This document shows, in pieces, positions 1 to 11,309 of a DNA stretch of 64,000 nucleotides (positions are counted from its first letter, which is position 1; each line of letters starts with the position of its first letter). A program made the translations under genes and the position numbers. The DNA is from Aplectana chamaeleonis (taxonomy: Eukaryota > Nematoda > Chromadorea > Rhabditida > Cosmocercidae). The stretch lies in contig JAPDOI010000415.1 in the NCBI GenBank assembly GCA_029168955.1, positions 1-64,000 of the forward strand, read 5' to 3'. The notes beneath the pieces are model-generated. The model was not told the origin of the DNA. It saw only the letters and a program-made list of their open reading frames with translations, and did not search any database.

Positions 1-1060
1 ACATGTGAGAAATTTGCTGGACTGCACTATACATACACTTTTGCACTTTAAGCCCTCTCTACACAAATGCGATGGGCGCTGTTCGTCCTTGCAAACATCC
101 TCATTTTTTTCGCATAGCACTAGCTTCACCAATTTAATACGACAAGAGTAATTGAACTGCAATCAAACACAGTAGATGCAAACCTGCTAGATAAACACTG
201 TTTGAACACATCAGCTCTAGGTTGGGAGGGTGGTAGAACACGGTCAAAACTTGACCTTCTCACGCTCCTAGGGGAGGTTCTGAGCAAACTGGCCGCCCAG
301 CACCGCGGGCAGTATCCTGGTCTCATAATTCTACGACAAATAACGAATTATAAATTATGATTTCAAGATTTTTTCGTTAGGCGTTAATTGTTAATTTTCG
401 AGAATAAAAACAGCGTTAACCTGTTAATGTGTTAATACGTTAACGTTATAACGCATAGCCCTGGAATACACTATTTATAACACGATAATTTTTATTTTGG
501 TAGTTTGAAACCGCTTGAATACTACATTGAACTTTTGAGAGGCCTTATAGAGAGCACGAAACCGGAAATTTTTATCTCAAGCAGCAGCAACTCGAGCCAA
601 AACACCTAAATTCGAATGCTGCCTTGACCGTAACAGCTCGCACATTGACAACCGCCGAGTTTCTTTGGATGGTCGTTTGTCACTTCAGCCTGAAGTTAGC
701 TGAGAAAAAGACACAAAAAACAAAAAAGTAAGGGTTTGGGTAAATAAAGAAAAAATCGGAAGAAGAATAAATAAATAAAACAATTCCAATTTTTCGGATG
801 AGCGATCTGTTGTAGTTGAGTTTTATTTGAGAAAAATCATTCATGATTCTTAAATAATGTAAGTCGAAAAAATCTCATAGATGACACCGACTGATGGCGT
901 AGTCTAAGAGTTAGAGGGTCAGAAAAATATATGAATCGATCCTATTTTTTGCGTTAATATTTTCGTGTTTTGGCAAACACGTTTGCTGAGCAGATCTAAG
1001 TTGTCAACAACAGGTCGATAGGATGTCGTTCCTGAAAATGACTCCAGGTAAAACCCTCAG
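1..1060. other. Non-coding, repeat-like; no gene seen
   Basis: No convincing exon. The stretch around 375-460 is rich in GTTAAC/TTAAC motifs and ends in CGCATAGCCCTGG near 462, which resembles the inner-to-outer order of a hAT-type terminus (ending in CCCTG), so it may be the right end of an element that starts outside the window. This is weak because the other end is not visible. Confidence 0.3.
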
Positions 1061-1210
1061 AAAGACTAGCACATGTGTCTGTCGTAGCGAAAACTATACC
1101 TAAATTCTGTTCAGAAGAGACTCTCCGTCTACGCGTTGGGCGTGCGTATGAAGTGGCCGTCTCGAAAGCATTTCACGGTTGCAAACGGCTGGTTAACCCA
1201 TTCACGACCA

Positions 1211-1743
1211 CGTGTCCCACCGGTGGGACACGCGTTGACTACCACTTCGGACCGCGTGTCCCACCGGTGGGACACGCTTTTCAAAAATCGATTTCTCCGC
1301 CACAAGAAACTACTTTTGAACCTACATGTGATCAATGTCTTGACCTACCCGAGACCTAAATAAAAACCTCGTGGTCCATCAGTAGGTCAAATGCAACAAC
1401 ATATTTAGAACTTTCTAAATTCAGGTGGGCTGAAGTAGAGGAAAAAAACTGCTGTAAAGCAGCTTAAGCAGCCCGTAGTGATTTCTTTTTCCTTCTATTG
1501 CTAGCTTTTAGGTTGTTTAGTACAAACCTATCGTTTGAAGCTCGTTTACTTTTCTGAAAGCGTTGTAGCTCAGTCGACCCCGTTCTGGTTTTGAGTAATT
1601 GTTTCTCGATAACGAGAGCGTCTCGGAAGCTCAGGTTCTGACACTGTCCGACCATCGTTGCTAGCTACATAATGGACACAATAAAGAAAAATGAATCACC
1701 CGTGGGACGCTATTCAAGCCAGCGTGTCCCACCGGTGGGCACG
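1211..1743. repeat. Dispersed 22-bp perfect palindromes
   Basis: The half-site CGTGTCCCACC is followed directly by its own reverse complement at 1211-1232 and again at 1255-1276. A third copy at 1723-1743 lacks one base in the right half. The first two are 44 bp apart from start to start. The open frames over this region are generated by the palindromes and show no protein-like composition. They could be termini of a small palindromic element or a binding site. Confidence 0.7.
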
Positions 1744-1815
1744 TTATACGGTGACGCAATATTGCACGCGGTCCGAACGTGCAGCCACCCAAAATTAGGC
1801 GTGGTCGTGAATGGG

Positions 1816-2307
1816 TTAAAGGCAGTGTTCACGATAATCTCCAAATCTGAGATCATTCGCTATATTGATTAAGTGGCCCCCGGGTAGACCTAAAATAACG
1901 GAGAAATTGGGGAAAACGCACCAGAAGTACACGAAATCCTTAAGTATCACCCCGCCTCTTAAGTATCACAGGAACTGTTTGTTATGACAATGAAATCTTT
2001 TCTGGACCCGTCCTTTGCGATACTCTACTCTATAGTGCTGCGTTCTTTCCTCAGGGTCCTACCTAATCCAGCTTTTCATAAAATATTCTTCTATTTTCGA
2101 TTGACCCAATTTTCCACCGGTGACAACTACCATGAACATGTTCATCCAACCGGACAACTAGTCCATGTTGCTGAATAATGTCACTGAAATACGACGTTTC
2201 GATGCGTTTCCCGCCATTTATCCGCAATTTTGGTAACATTTGGAGGCCAACGTATTGTTTTATGTGAAAAACTCGGGGAAGAAAATCATCGTGAACACTG
2301 CCTTTAA
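1816..2307. mobile_element. TTAA-flanked MITE (AGGCAGTGTTCACGAT family)
   Basis: Begins with TTAAAGGCAGTGTTCACGAT and ends with the inverted copy ATCGTGAACACTGCCTTTAA, about 490 bp apart including both TTAA sites. There is no coding capacity. Target site and size match PALTTAA-type non-autonomous elements known from Caenorhabditis; the autonomous partner would be expected to be piggyBac-like, by inference from TTAA only. Confidence 0.75.
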
Positions 2308-2789
2308 AGGCAGTGTTTACGATAAGGATCGTTTTTCTGTTTTTTCACCTATCTTGAAGACGGTCCCATGCTGATTCCAATGATGTTTTTGGAATCGTAC
2401 AAGACCTTCTAGGAACGGAATTATGTTCCCTCAAAAATTGAGCTAGGGAAGCATGGTGGACGAGTTGTCCGAGGCTTGTAACTTCCGTCTTTCGCGGCCA
2501 ATGTATGCGAGCCGACCTGAGTAAAGAGAGGAGTTGAGAATGAAGGGAAGAACGGGGCTATTGATCGGAAACCACCGCTAATCTCACAATCCCGAGCATT
2601 CATTTTATTCACGTCGGTGGGCGTGGAAAGTGCATCTGGGGTGTGACGAGCTGATGGGTGTCCAACCTTGGGGCCGTAGGGGACCGCTCATTTTTCTTAG
2701 TTTTTTCAACGTTAGGGTTCCGCTAGGCCCTGCAGCAGCCGATTCCACGAAAGAATCAGACATTGCTTAATCGTGAACACTGCCTTTAG
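2304..2789. mobile_element. Second TTAA MITE sharing its target site with the first
   Basis: Starts at the TTAA at 2304-2307 that also ends the preceding element, so the two are back to back across TTTAAA. The left end is AGGCAGTGTTTACGATAA and the right end is ATCGTGAACACTGCCT, followed by TTAG instead of TTAA (one substitution). Internal sequence (GATCGTTTTTCTGTTTTTTC and onward) resembles that of the element at 8745. Confidence 0.7.
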
Positions 2790-2879
2790 GATATTATTCA
2801 CTCTTGGTCTAAACCCCCTTCGATTGGTTTGCATTTCCGTAAAATGCCTTCCTGCATGCCGCTCGGCACGCGCGGCAAC

Positions 2880-3720
2880 CTCATGGGCGATATACTTGTT
2901 ATCCGAAGATAATTCTTTGGATAATGGATCGATTCGGATAATGCCATTTTTCCAGTGATTCAGATACGGATATCCGGTCGGATAATTTCGGATAACTTTG
3001 GTTAATTCCGGAACCAAATTGAGGCAAAACGGTGAAAAATAAACCAGGCACTCAAGGCAAGCCTTTGAAAACATCCATAATTGAACAAACAGTAGTACTT
3101 CATTGCATTTGCAGCATGTTCACATACAAACTTCAATCTTCATACATGCATATTACAAAAAATGTGAAAACAAATCTTCAGTTACTATGCCGTCGTTGGG
3201 AAGCACAGTGTTATCCCAACACAGGTTTTTCAGGACAACTAGCAAGTGAAAAGTACGCAAAGCATTTTTCCAAAAAACTTCTACACTGAATAACTAGCCA
3301 CTTGGTAATCTCACTTGACCACGCCCACTTTTCTGCGCCGCAACGACTCTTTCGATTTCGGAAAGAGGAGCAAAACCCTGGGTGCATTTACTAAATAGAA
3401 GGCGGCACGGAAAAATGGGCGTGGCGTAATGCAATTTTATATGATCTTATCCAAAAATCATCCAATTTTATCCGAAATTTTACCCGGATTTTATCCGATT
3501 TTATCCGAATTTTATCCGAACTTCCGACCCTTCGGATAATGGTTCGATTCAGATAATGCCGATTTTAAATTTCCCGGATATTGGTTCGATTCAGATAATG
3601 AGCTTTTTCGAATTTGCAGATATCGGATTATCCGAATCTCGGATATCCGGTCGGATATCCGAAAAGGAGTGATTCGGATACTAAGTATAATGGGCGGGCA
3701 GTCTCTTCGGGAGAGACTAT
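2880..3720. repeat. TTATCCGA-rich subterminal repeats of a DNA transposon
   Basis: Two blocks (about 2905-3005 and 3440-3690) are made of many copies of TTATCCGA, TCGGATAA and GGATATCC in both orientations. Such short subterminal repeats are typical of hAT-like ends. The same words occur at both ends of the element at 57442-60333, so this is probably a relative or an internally deleted copy. No exact terminus was identified. Confidence 0.45.
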
Positions 3721-4675
3721 AGATATTCGCGGCCAACGCTTTTGGCCGCCCAAAGGTCCATTTCCCGTTGATTGGCAGTGAGCGAGCTCATTTTTTTGCA
3801 GAACCTCATACAGTCCTGATAGTCAACAGCAGGACTACAGAGCCCATCTCAAGAACTGCCTCCATTAGCTCCCTGAAAATGGGGATGGTTGCCGCGAAAT
3901 ACCAGTCCGGTTTTACCCTGTCTGGTCGCATTTACCGTTTTTGACTCTCCAGCCATCTGCATCCCTTTTAACAGCCATAAACAGCAAACGCGCTGAAATC
4001 CAGGTTGTCAACAGCAGGTCTACAGGGTGTCACCTCGTTAACTTATTTAAAAAGGCGGGTTTGCAGCTAAAAACTTCCCATTTGTCCCGAAACACCTGCC
4101 AATCACCCTGGAACTCTGGTGATCTACCCAAAAAAATATTAATAAAAAACACAGGATAACAACGCACGTTCATAGTATGAAGCTTTCGCAAATACAAAAA
4201 ATATGTAAAAAGAAGAATTTCTTACACCTGTTCAAAGCAAAATATCATTTAGAAACAAAGGGATATGTACTTGAAAGACAACTAATTTTAATCCAGATTT
4301 TAAAAATTCTATTGAACAACGTCTATACGACGAATCTAGAATTGAATCAGTCTTTCAATCCCGCTTGTCCATCTGATTCCTTGATGTCTTCCACAAACTG
4401 ATTCCTGTCCTACAATTGCCGCGAAACGCCTGCCTTTTACCTCGAGGCCTGAGACACGGGAGAAATACAGCGTATAAAACAAATTTAAACGACGAAATGT
4501 TTCAGAAATTGATAAAATAGATTGTTCAAAGACAAAAATTCCGGGAAAAAGTTTTAAAAACAAAATACGCAAGGGAACAAGTCGCCAAATGTGTAGAAGG
4601 GGCCCGGAATTACCTATCGTTCCAGTAAACCTTAAAAAAGCGTGCCGTCATAGTTCTGAAGTGCACTGTTCAGAC
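3721..4675. other. Repeat-like intergenic sequence, no gene seen
   Basis: Contains short dispersed words such as GTTGTCAACAGCAGGTCTAC, GGGTGTCACCTCG and CCGCGAAACACCTGCC, which recur (diverged) near 1005, 3815, 4415, 60740 and 60885. No exon with consistent splice sites was found. Confidence 0.4.
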
Positions 4676-5225
4676 CAGGGATGAGCGGAATTCCGCGTTT
4701 CGCGTTCCGAAACCCGCAGTTTCGCGCGTTTTTGGCCTTCCGCGTTCCGCCTTCCGAAAACCGCAGAAAGTGCTGCGGAACGCGGAAAATGCGGAACAAA
4801 ATATCGCGACTTCGTCTTTATTGAAAATCTCCCGGATGATTTTTCTACATTGATTCGAATATTTTGACATTACATCAAATCTTCTATTTTTTCTTCTCGT
4901 ACCTCGTCGTGAAAGAATATTATCCTGACAATTATTATCAGGTTCTGAAGACCGGTCAAAACTACCAAATTACAGCTGATCTGGGTGCCATATTCCGAAT
5001 ATTTTTCTGTTGTTTTACTGTTTAGTGATTTCTTTCTACGTTCCATGTATGTAAATTGTGTTGTGCGCTAAGCGTGTACTAGATTTGGCTACAACTCGCA
5101 CTTGCGCAACCCTGCGATTCTGGAAACAACGCTTGGAGTAACTAAGGAGGAAACTACTCAGAGGCCTTGCTAACTCCTTCAAAACTCTATTTCTCAAGCG
5201 TTCCTTTTCAAGCGCAGGCCCCACT

Positions 5226-5807
5226 TTAAAGGCACTGTTCGCGATAAACATCGTCCTTGATTTTTCAATGAAAAACAGTTGTAGTAGCCTTTCTAAGTAG
5301 ATCAGTGCGGAAAAAACGGATCTGAATGCATTCTCAGAGGCAAAAAACGGCTTTGAAAAAGTATTCTAGTGGGCAAGTCCGGCCTCCTCGGGTTCAATTG
5401 TTGTCATCGACACCGAGACATCTCTATCACTGATGCGCTTTGACCTGCGACCATCAGCAGTGGCTTTTATTAAACTAAGCAATGGATTGGACAGATTTTT
5501 GCCTGACGGAGATTTCGCGATTAGTTTCGACAACAAATTCTCAAATCTAATCTCTCTTCTAAGAAAAAAACCACTGCAGATGATCGCAGGTCAAAGCGTG
5601 GCAATGATAGAGACGTGCCGGTGTTGACGACGGCAACCAGACCCAAGGAGGCCGGCCTTTCCCACTGAGGTAATCTTCAAAACCGTTTTTTACCTCTAGG
5701 AAGGGTTTCGAGTCCGTTTTTTCAACACTGCCCTGCTTCTGGGGGCGACCACCATTGTTTTTCGAAGAAAACTCAAGGACGAAGTTTATCGTGAGCAGTG
5801 CCTTTAA
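5226..5807. mobile_element. TTAA MITE nested in the 3.3 kb hAT element
   Basis: Left end TTAAAGGCACTGTTCGCGAT; the right end is its diverged inverse, ATCGTGAGCAGTGCCTTTAA. TTAA is present at both edges. The right TTAA (5804-5807) is shared with the next element. No coding potential. Confidence 0.7.
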
Positions 5808-6280
5808 AGGCACAGTCCAAGCTAGTGGGTAAAATTTGATATTATGCTCCTGCCGCTGTGTGTAGCAACCCTACCAAACGCGGAATCTCAACTCTTCAGA
5901 ATAAGCGAGAAAAATTGAGCACCCGTTCCTCCGTCTCGCAAATCAGCACCCATTCGCTCGGCCCACTAGAGCTTTCGAGCTCAGTAGGGACGAGACACGT
6001 CATACATTTTAATCAGAATCTTAGTTCTTCCAGTTGTTATCGGTATGTCTTTATAATGTAGTCTGCTCCAGCGCGACGGTTGCAAATGACAAGGAGAACA
6101 AGCCCGAGACTACTCGTCCACGAAATTATCGTACTTCCTTTTCGCATTTTTGAAGGGCCATAACTCTGCTCACAGTGTGTTATGAGCGATTTTTGAAAGA
6201 CCGTTGTGATCAGCGCTGAAATTCTGATCCAGACAAGTAGTAAAATTCGAAAGCGATTCGGGGTTGGACTGTGCCTTTAG
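5804..6280. mobile_element. TTAA MITE (AGGCACAGTCCAA family), second copy
   Basis: Runs from TTTAAAGGCACAGTCCAAGC to TTGGACTGTGCCTTTAG. Internal sequence (lock of TGATATTATGCTCCTGCCGC, reversed) matches the copy at 61595-62082 in opposite orientation. The terminal TTAA has become TTAG on the right side. Confidence 0.7.
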
Positions 6281-7984
6281 AGGCACATTCCACCACATGG
6301 CTGTCCGTAGGCAGTTTTAAAAAGGTATGGCACAAGGATTGAATCGAATCGAATAGCGAAATTATCGCATGAATTAGGCCGTGATGGTACTTTCCGCGAC
6401 CAGCGACGGCGACACTGTAAATCAGGCTTATCAATTTTCTGTCGATATTGATGATAAACATTGCGTAGCAATGTAAAACTTAGTAGCAGGTCGAAAACTA
6501 TCGAACAGACACTAGATTCGTGTTCAGCGCCCTACATTATGGGTGCTCATAACTTTTTTCAATGAAGACGTTTTTGTATTCTGAAAACGTTATCATTATC
6601 ACAGCTCGAATCCCTACATATTACTGTCATTGTGGACGGAAGTTCACTAAAATTGCTTTGTTTTCGAGTGAAATTTTTTTGCAATTGTTTCTCAGAAGCG
6701 TTGCGCGCGGCAATGTGCGGCGAAACTTTGAGTGCTAATTGTACAAGTAATAGAAGAGCGATCTTTAGGTATTCCTTGTGAGTTATATGAAAGGGGGTAA
6801 TCTCGAGATCTGTGCAAGTTTAGTTTTCGAAATCTTTTATTAAACTTGCTCGAAAGCTTCCTAAAAAATCGGACTTCTGTTGCGAAAGCCCCATACCGAT
6901 ACATGAAGGAGTTCGAGAATTCAACCAGCACACATCTCGGGATTGCTTCATCTTCCTCTTACCCACAAAGAAAACATAGGGATTGCTTTTCTATTACTTG
7001 TAGAATTACTACTCAAAGTTACGCCGCACTCTGCCGCACGCGACGTTTTTGAAAAGCGACAGTTTTACTCAATAATAAAGCGATTCCAGGGAACATGGGT
7101 TCACAAAGCAATTTATTGGGTAGAAATTCGAGCTGTGAATATAATAGCGTTGTCTGAAACGTCTTCGTTCAAAAAGTTACATGCATCGTACGTTTTTTGC
7201 AAAGTTTGGCAAATGCTACCCATTTTTACCAGACTTAGAGCGGGTACTGTATGTAGTAAAACATTTTCCAGGTTGTTGTATTGCAGTCAACACTAGTGAA
7301 GCTGGGAAACCGCAGCGCTCCAATCCAAATTGTGCTTTATTTTGCTTTGATACGTTCAATGGAAAAGCTTGTAAAATCCGGTCCCTCGTCTATTTACTTA
7401 TCGATAATTGGTCCATGTTTGACCACCAAAACGCATTTGTAATGATCTCACTACATTTCCCAGTTTCTTCTTTACGCTAGGTTATTGTGAGCCAAATATT
7501 TTTCATGAATATTGCAGGACATTTTTTGACTCATTTGACCTCTAATTTCTCGTAAATATGGCATTACCTAGCCATCACTTTTGCCAGAGAGAGCTTAACT
7601 ATTAAACATTCTCCACTGTTCAAACTGATACGTTGGTTCTGACAACTCATGGACGTTTCCTTTCTCCAATGAATAATATAAAGTGTTGTACATATATCTG
7701 TGCATGTTTCGGGATCGATTTCTATATGTATAGTTGGTAATTTATTAAGACAGAATCTCTTTAAAAATTATTCCCTGGAACCAAATGTGCTTCTGAGACT
7801 TAAGGGTAGTTTAAGGAGATTTTTAGAAAATTTCCGCGTTTCGCGTTCCGAAAACCGAAGTTCCGCGCATTTTTGGGCGTTTCGCACCCGATTTCCGAAA
7901 ACCGAGAAATAAATTTCTGTTCCGAAACCCAAAAACCGATTTCCGAAATTTTGAATTTTTATTCCGCTCATCCCTGGTTCAGAC

Positions 7985-8744
7985 TATCGGTGGTATGTCC
8001 TTATCATGTTGCAGACCTTGGCATCATCATGCTGGGAACTAGGAGAATCTTTTTCTTTTCTCAACGGTGGGGATAATTAACCAGATGTTTCACGGGTTTT
8101 GAAACTGCTGGGAGATGAAAAATTTAGGTTACCAAATTGTTTTGAAAAGAAGCTTTGTGCGCTTTCTGTTTTCTGACGGGAACTTATAGCTCACTGGGAA
8201 AACGCCAGCAAACCATCAAAATTAGGTAAAGTTCAACGTAACCGTGAACGTTTCTGTTAAAACTCTTGCGATATGCTGAACAAACATAAATAAAAAATCA
8301 ACATAAATAAACATAAAACATAAATTAAAGGGTGAAATTTGAATTCGAGACTTTATCAAACAGACTCTACACGTCAGGTAACGGGCACAATCGTGGCATC
8401 CACCTGTAACTACATTTATGCCTTAGCCCACTGTTACTCTTGAAACGGACAGCAGATTCGTGTTCAAATTGCTTGAATAACAGACCAAACTGCCCGGCCG
8501 GGGTGAAAAGTTCTACTTCAAATGGTATTAATGGGCTACAGTGAAAATTCGATAATGTCCCGAGTCTATATAAGTATTCCCTAATGGACAGCACCCAACA
8601 TGCGATGTCACTGAAATATACAATTTTCAATTTTTCACCGTTCTCGCCGAAAATTCCCCGTTTCGCGCTGCCTATGAAAGCAGTCGGCTGAATTCGTCCG
8701 GTATTCAACATAAGTGGGGGATGGTTGTAAGCAGAGCGATATAC
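7985..8744. other. Intergenic, no gene seen
   Basis: AT-rich, with a run of ACATAAATAAA-like words near 8280-8330. No exon was supported on either strand; the minus frame at 8367-8711 has no recognisable motif. Confidence 0.35.
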
Positions 8745-9212
8745 TTAAAGGCAGTGTTCACGATAAAAGTCGTTTTTCTGTTTTTCCGCCTATCTTGGAA
8801 ACGGTCCCATGGTGATTCCAATGATGCCCTGGAATAGTACAAGACCCTCTGGAAACGGAGTTATGGCCTCGAAATTCAGCGAGGGAAAATTGTGGACGAG
8901 TTGTCCGAGGCTTGTAACTCTCATTTTTTGAAGTCGATGTGCGCTAGCTGACCTGAGTAAAGAGAGACGTTGAGAATGAAGGGAAGAGCGGGGCTTTTGA
9001 TCCGAAACCATCGCTCATTTAACCACAAATTCAGGGAAACTGTTATAGGACGTGGGCGGAGTGGCCCAATGGGTCGGCTGGCCCACGAGATTTTCACCCA
9101 CTTACCGGCCGTTTTTCGTCGCATTTTCGTTCTTAATCTTCTTATAGGGATCCAAAGCTTACGTTTTAGCTAAAAAAAGGGGAAACTTTTTCTTTGTGAA
9201 CACTGCCTTTAA
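8745..9212. mobile_element. TTAA MITE (AGGCAGTGTTCACGAT family), third copy
   Basis: Left end TTAAAGGCAGTGTTCACGAT and right end GTGAACACTGCCTTTAA, with TTAA on both sides. It shares internal sequence with 2304-2789 (GTCGTTTTTCTG and CGGTCCCATG nearby). Confidence 0.75.
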
Positions 9213-11300
9213 GAGCGCGGCGCGGCCTGATGGCACTCTGCTCAGCCCCTGAATCAGGCGAAAAGGAGAAACAACCGCTGTACTCCCAGTAGAGCGAGTT
9301 CATTGCTGCATAGCGGCTTTGTAGAGCCAGGATCATGGATGTGGGGAAAAAGACTTGGAGAGTTCGGCAACCGGCAAAAAATTCCAAATCGGTCGGTAAA
9401 CGGCAAAAAACCTTACCTTTTTGATTGAACCAGAGTTTGCCGCTCTACTTTTTCTTCTTTTCTCCAATACAAATGTCTGTATTCTGACAGTTCCAATTGA
9501 GGGTAATAGTTCTAAGTCAGGTGCCATGCCATCTGGAAGGCCGAAGCTGCCTCATTATTTCCGAAGTTGACAAATACAATCGAATCCGTACTCTAGACAA
9601 AGAAGATCCCCCACAGATAAATTTTTAGCCAAAATCTGACCATGAATGAGCTACCGTAAACCCACCGTAATCAACCGTTACCTTTCACAAATCGATGAAC
9701 AGACCTCAGATTAGTGTTGAGGCGTTGCGTCAGGCACATCATGTTCTATCGCCAAACTCGCGCCTCAGGAGCGTGCCGCACTGGCGTTGGGGAGTATGAT
9801 TAGCGCCTAACGATCCGCTTGTCGAAATTTTCGCTATTAGAGGGGGGGGGGAAATTTCGAGGAAATAAATGCTTTCGAGGCAGTGTTCTGGTTAAAAAAA
9901 ACGTAATCTAGTTTTCTATGATTTGAAGGAAGCAAGTATACGAAGTAGAGGATGTAAAGGAGAAGTCCCCATAAAACTCTCGGAAATCAGAGAAAGAACT
10001 GTTTCTACATCTCCTGAAATTTCATATACGTCTGCTGGATCTGTTTTGCGCACTACGTAAGAAAAACCCTAAACCAAACGCCGCAAATGGTTTTCAACTG
10101 CGTAATTCTTTGGTGAGTGACTTTGTTTTCTCTTCAATGTACCAGAAACTCCTTGAAAATACGAAGGTTACATGCTCATTTTTGGTTATCGAAATTTTCA
10201 GGAGTAAAAAGTATTCAGAATTTGGGCAACCGTTCCTTTGATGAAACAAACGTTGTGCAATTGTTACAAGGTGGGGGCGTAGTGATCTAATAGGTCGACT
10301 AAACCACGAGATTTTCACAAACTTCTGGGTCGTATTTTCGTCGCAAATCTGTCCTTACTATTCTAATATGGGCCAAAAGCTTACGTTCCTGCGAAAAACG
10401 GGAAAATCTGTCATTGGTTTACGGTAGCTTAGTGAAGGTCAGATTTTGACTCAAATTGTCATTGCAGTGGTTCTTCGGGGTGGAGAACACGAAGTTGACG
10501 TGTGATTGTCAATTTTGGAAATATTGAGGCAGCTTCAACCGCCTAAATGACCTGGCCCCCTCCGTAACCTACACTTAATTTGAACTTTTTTATAAACGGA
10601 CCGCGAAATCGTATCCAAGATCCTGAATAACCCTTACATGAAAGGATTGAGACAAATTCGCGAAAAGCTTTTGAAACATCGAAAATACTGTATGATGGGC
10701 CCTTCTCGCGAAGCTTGAAAAACCCTTGCAGATTTTCGGAGCAAAGCATTTCGGCACTAGACACTATGCATTTTTGACAACCCCTACTCCTTGCAGAGGC
10801 ATGGAACGCTTTAGACACTTCTTTTGTTGGTCTAGACTTGTCGCGACGAGCAACAGGGCATGCATTTCAGCATTCATACTGATCGAAAATTGATATGGCT
10901 GGTATGCACTGTCGGTTCCGAGCATCATGGGAGGTACACTCTATCCACAACATGAATGAGTTCATTTTATTGCAATGGAATCCAAAGAACACTCTTATAA
11001 AGGACGCGAAACAGGACTTTTTTCCCCAACAGCAGCGATTCGAGACAGAAAAAAAAGATTTTTCATCATTTTTCGTCTCTTCTTTCAGGTTTATTCGCAG
11101 ATATGCCCGCGGTGGACCAGGAAATCGACTTTACCGTGCAAAGCAACGCGAAATTGAGGACAGAATCCTGCAAATATCGTCGATAACCACCAATTTTTAC
11201 CCTCAAAATGCAGGCATGGCTTTGGCGTGTTTCCAGCGCCAAAGCTGACTCGATGTGGCTTTTTTTATACAATTTTCTCCAATTTTTCTTAGTTTCCAGT
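9213..11300. other. Intergenic repeats, no gene model
   Basis: Contains a 10-12 base G tract near 9841 and parts similar to the 8745 element (the CCCACGAGATTTTCAC segment recurs near 9085 and 10300). A frame at 10543-10818 (minus) and one at 10895-11248 (plus) are open but show no known domain and no supporting splice structure. I leave them uncalled. Confidence 0.35.
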
Positions 11301-11309
11301 TTCCAAAAC

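Larger units (their letters stand above)
4676..7976. mobile_element. hAT-like element, 3301 bp, complete with 8-bp TSD
   Basis: The left terminus CAGGGATGAGCGGAAT and the right terminus ATTCCGCTCATCCCTG are exact inverted repeats. Both are flanked by the direct repeat GTTCAGAC (4668-4675 and 7977-7984). An 8-bp duplication plus CAGGG...CCCTG termini is the hAT signature. Subterminal blocks of TTCCGAAA/TTTCGCGTTCCG words occur at both ends (about 4690-4800 and 7830-7960). No transposase was recognised inside, so the copy is non-autonomous; it carries two nested TTAA elements. Confidence 0.85.

Noticed and set aside
2712..3074. 120-codon minus-strand frame
   Set aside because: It spans the end of a TTAA element and TTATCCGA subterminal repeats, so it joins unrelated repeats.
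10543..10818. 91-codon minus frame with protein-like wording
   Set aside because: No splice context or family recognised; it may be repeat-derived.
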